Below, piece by piece: positions 10,842-11,085 of a stretch of 11,085 nucleotides of DNA. The DNA lies in assembly GCA_029298735.1 (NCBI GenBank), contig JANSLP010000568.1, positions 1 through 11,085 of the forward strand, given 5' to 3'. The translations under genes were made by a program, and so were the position numbers. This DNA comes from Ophiostoma sp. CBS 140.51. Its lineage: Eukaryota; Ascomycota; Sordariomycetes; Ophiostomatales; Ophiostomataceae. Within the stretch, counting starts at the first letter, position 1. Every line of letters begins with the position of its first letter. The notes under the pieces were generated by a model. That model saw only the letters and a program-made list of their open reading frames with translations. It searched no databases and was not told where the DNA came from.

Positions 10842-11085
10842 GGGTTGGTTGTATGTTGCGAGTTTTGGGTTCCCTTTCTGGTTCCACCTTTTTTGTCCAA
10901 CGTTGGATTCTGATATTTGAGCGATATTTTTTATTGTACTTTATTTCATGCCATATGGCTTCATGTGTGAACGATTATTTATGCAATTGTAAACTTATTG
11001 GACATATGTTGAGAATGAGTTGCTGGATACAACCAACACTGTAGTTGGCATGCAGGACGATAAAGTGTCTTGAAATGGGGCAACA
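10842..11085 (+). other. 3' flank and probable 3' untranslated region of the zinc-cluster gene
   Basis: The region after the TAA stop (10839-10841) becomes T-rich and AT-rich, with stretches such as TTTTTTATTG near 10927 and TTATTTATGCA near 10976. There is no canonical AATAAA; GATAAAG near 11059 is the closest. Fungal poly(A) signals are degenerate, so the cleavage site cannot be fixed. I see no further gene before the window ends. Confidence 0.5.

Overview
The window looks like nuclear DNA of a filamentous ascomycete, most likely a Sordariomycete. The evidence is short GT-AG introns of 66-68 nt with CTAAC/CTTAC-type branch sites, CT-rich leaders, no operon structure, and one large Zn(II)2Cys6 (Gal4-type) regulator rich in glutamine. 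I see no mobile element, rRNA, tRNA, CRISPR array or viral gene.

Layout. (1) Positions 1-1822 hold no convincing coding exon; they would be intron or later exons of a leftward gene. (2) A leftward gene probably starts at 1916: good ATG context, a pyrimidine-rich leader, two TATA boxes upstream, and a strong GTAAGT donor 94 nt into the coding sequence. I could not place its second exon with confidence. (3) Positions 2139 to about 5300 form a long intergenic stretch with purine-rich tracts and several perfect inverted repeats, but no supported gene. (4) About 5300-5565 looks like a rightward promoter, with two CACGTG boxes, a TTTAAAAA element, a CT-rich tract and a CAACA-rich start region. (5) About 5566-7695 is a non-coding, probably transcribed leader of about 2.1 kb with many upstream AUGs. 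(6) 7696-10841 is the main gene: three exons and 1003 residues, with serine/proline-rich and glutamine-rich N-terminal regions, a central zinc cluster at residues 528-560, and an all-helical-looking C-terminal half. (7) 10842-11085 is its 3' flank.

How it fits together. The clear story is one regulatory locus. A large zinc-cluster transcription factor lies behind a very long upstream region with uORFs, a layout known for fungal developmental regulators. Retaining intron 1 would keep the exon 1 frame open and read the glutamine-repeat DNA in a second frame, giving a 283-residue protein with an Asn/Ser-rich tail and no zinc cluster. Retaining intron 2 would end the protein exactly at its 3' splice site. 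No new multi-gene system is evident; the unusual points are in the architecture and possible isoforms of this regulator.
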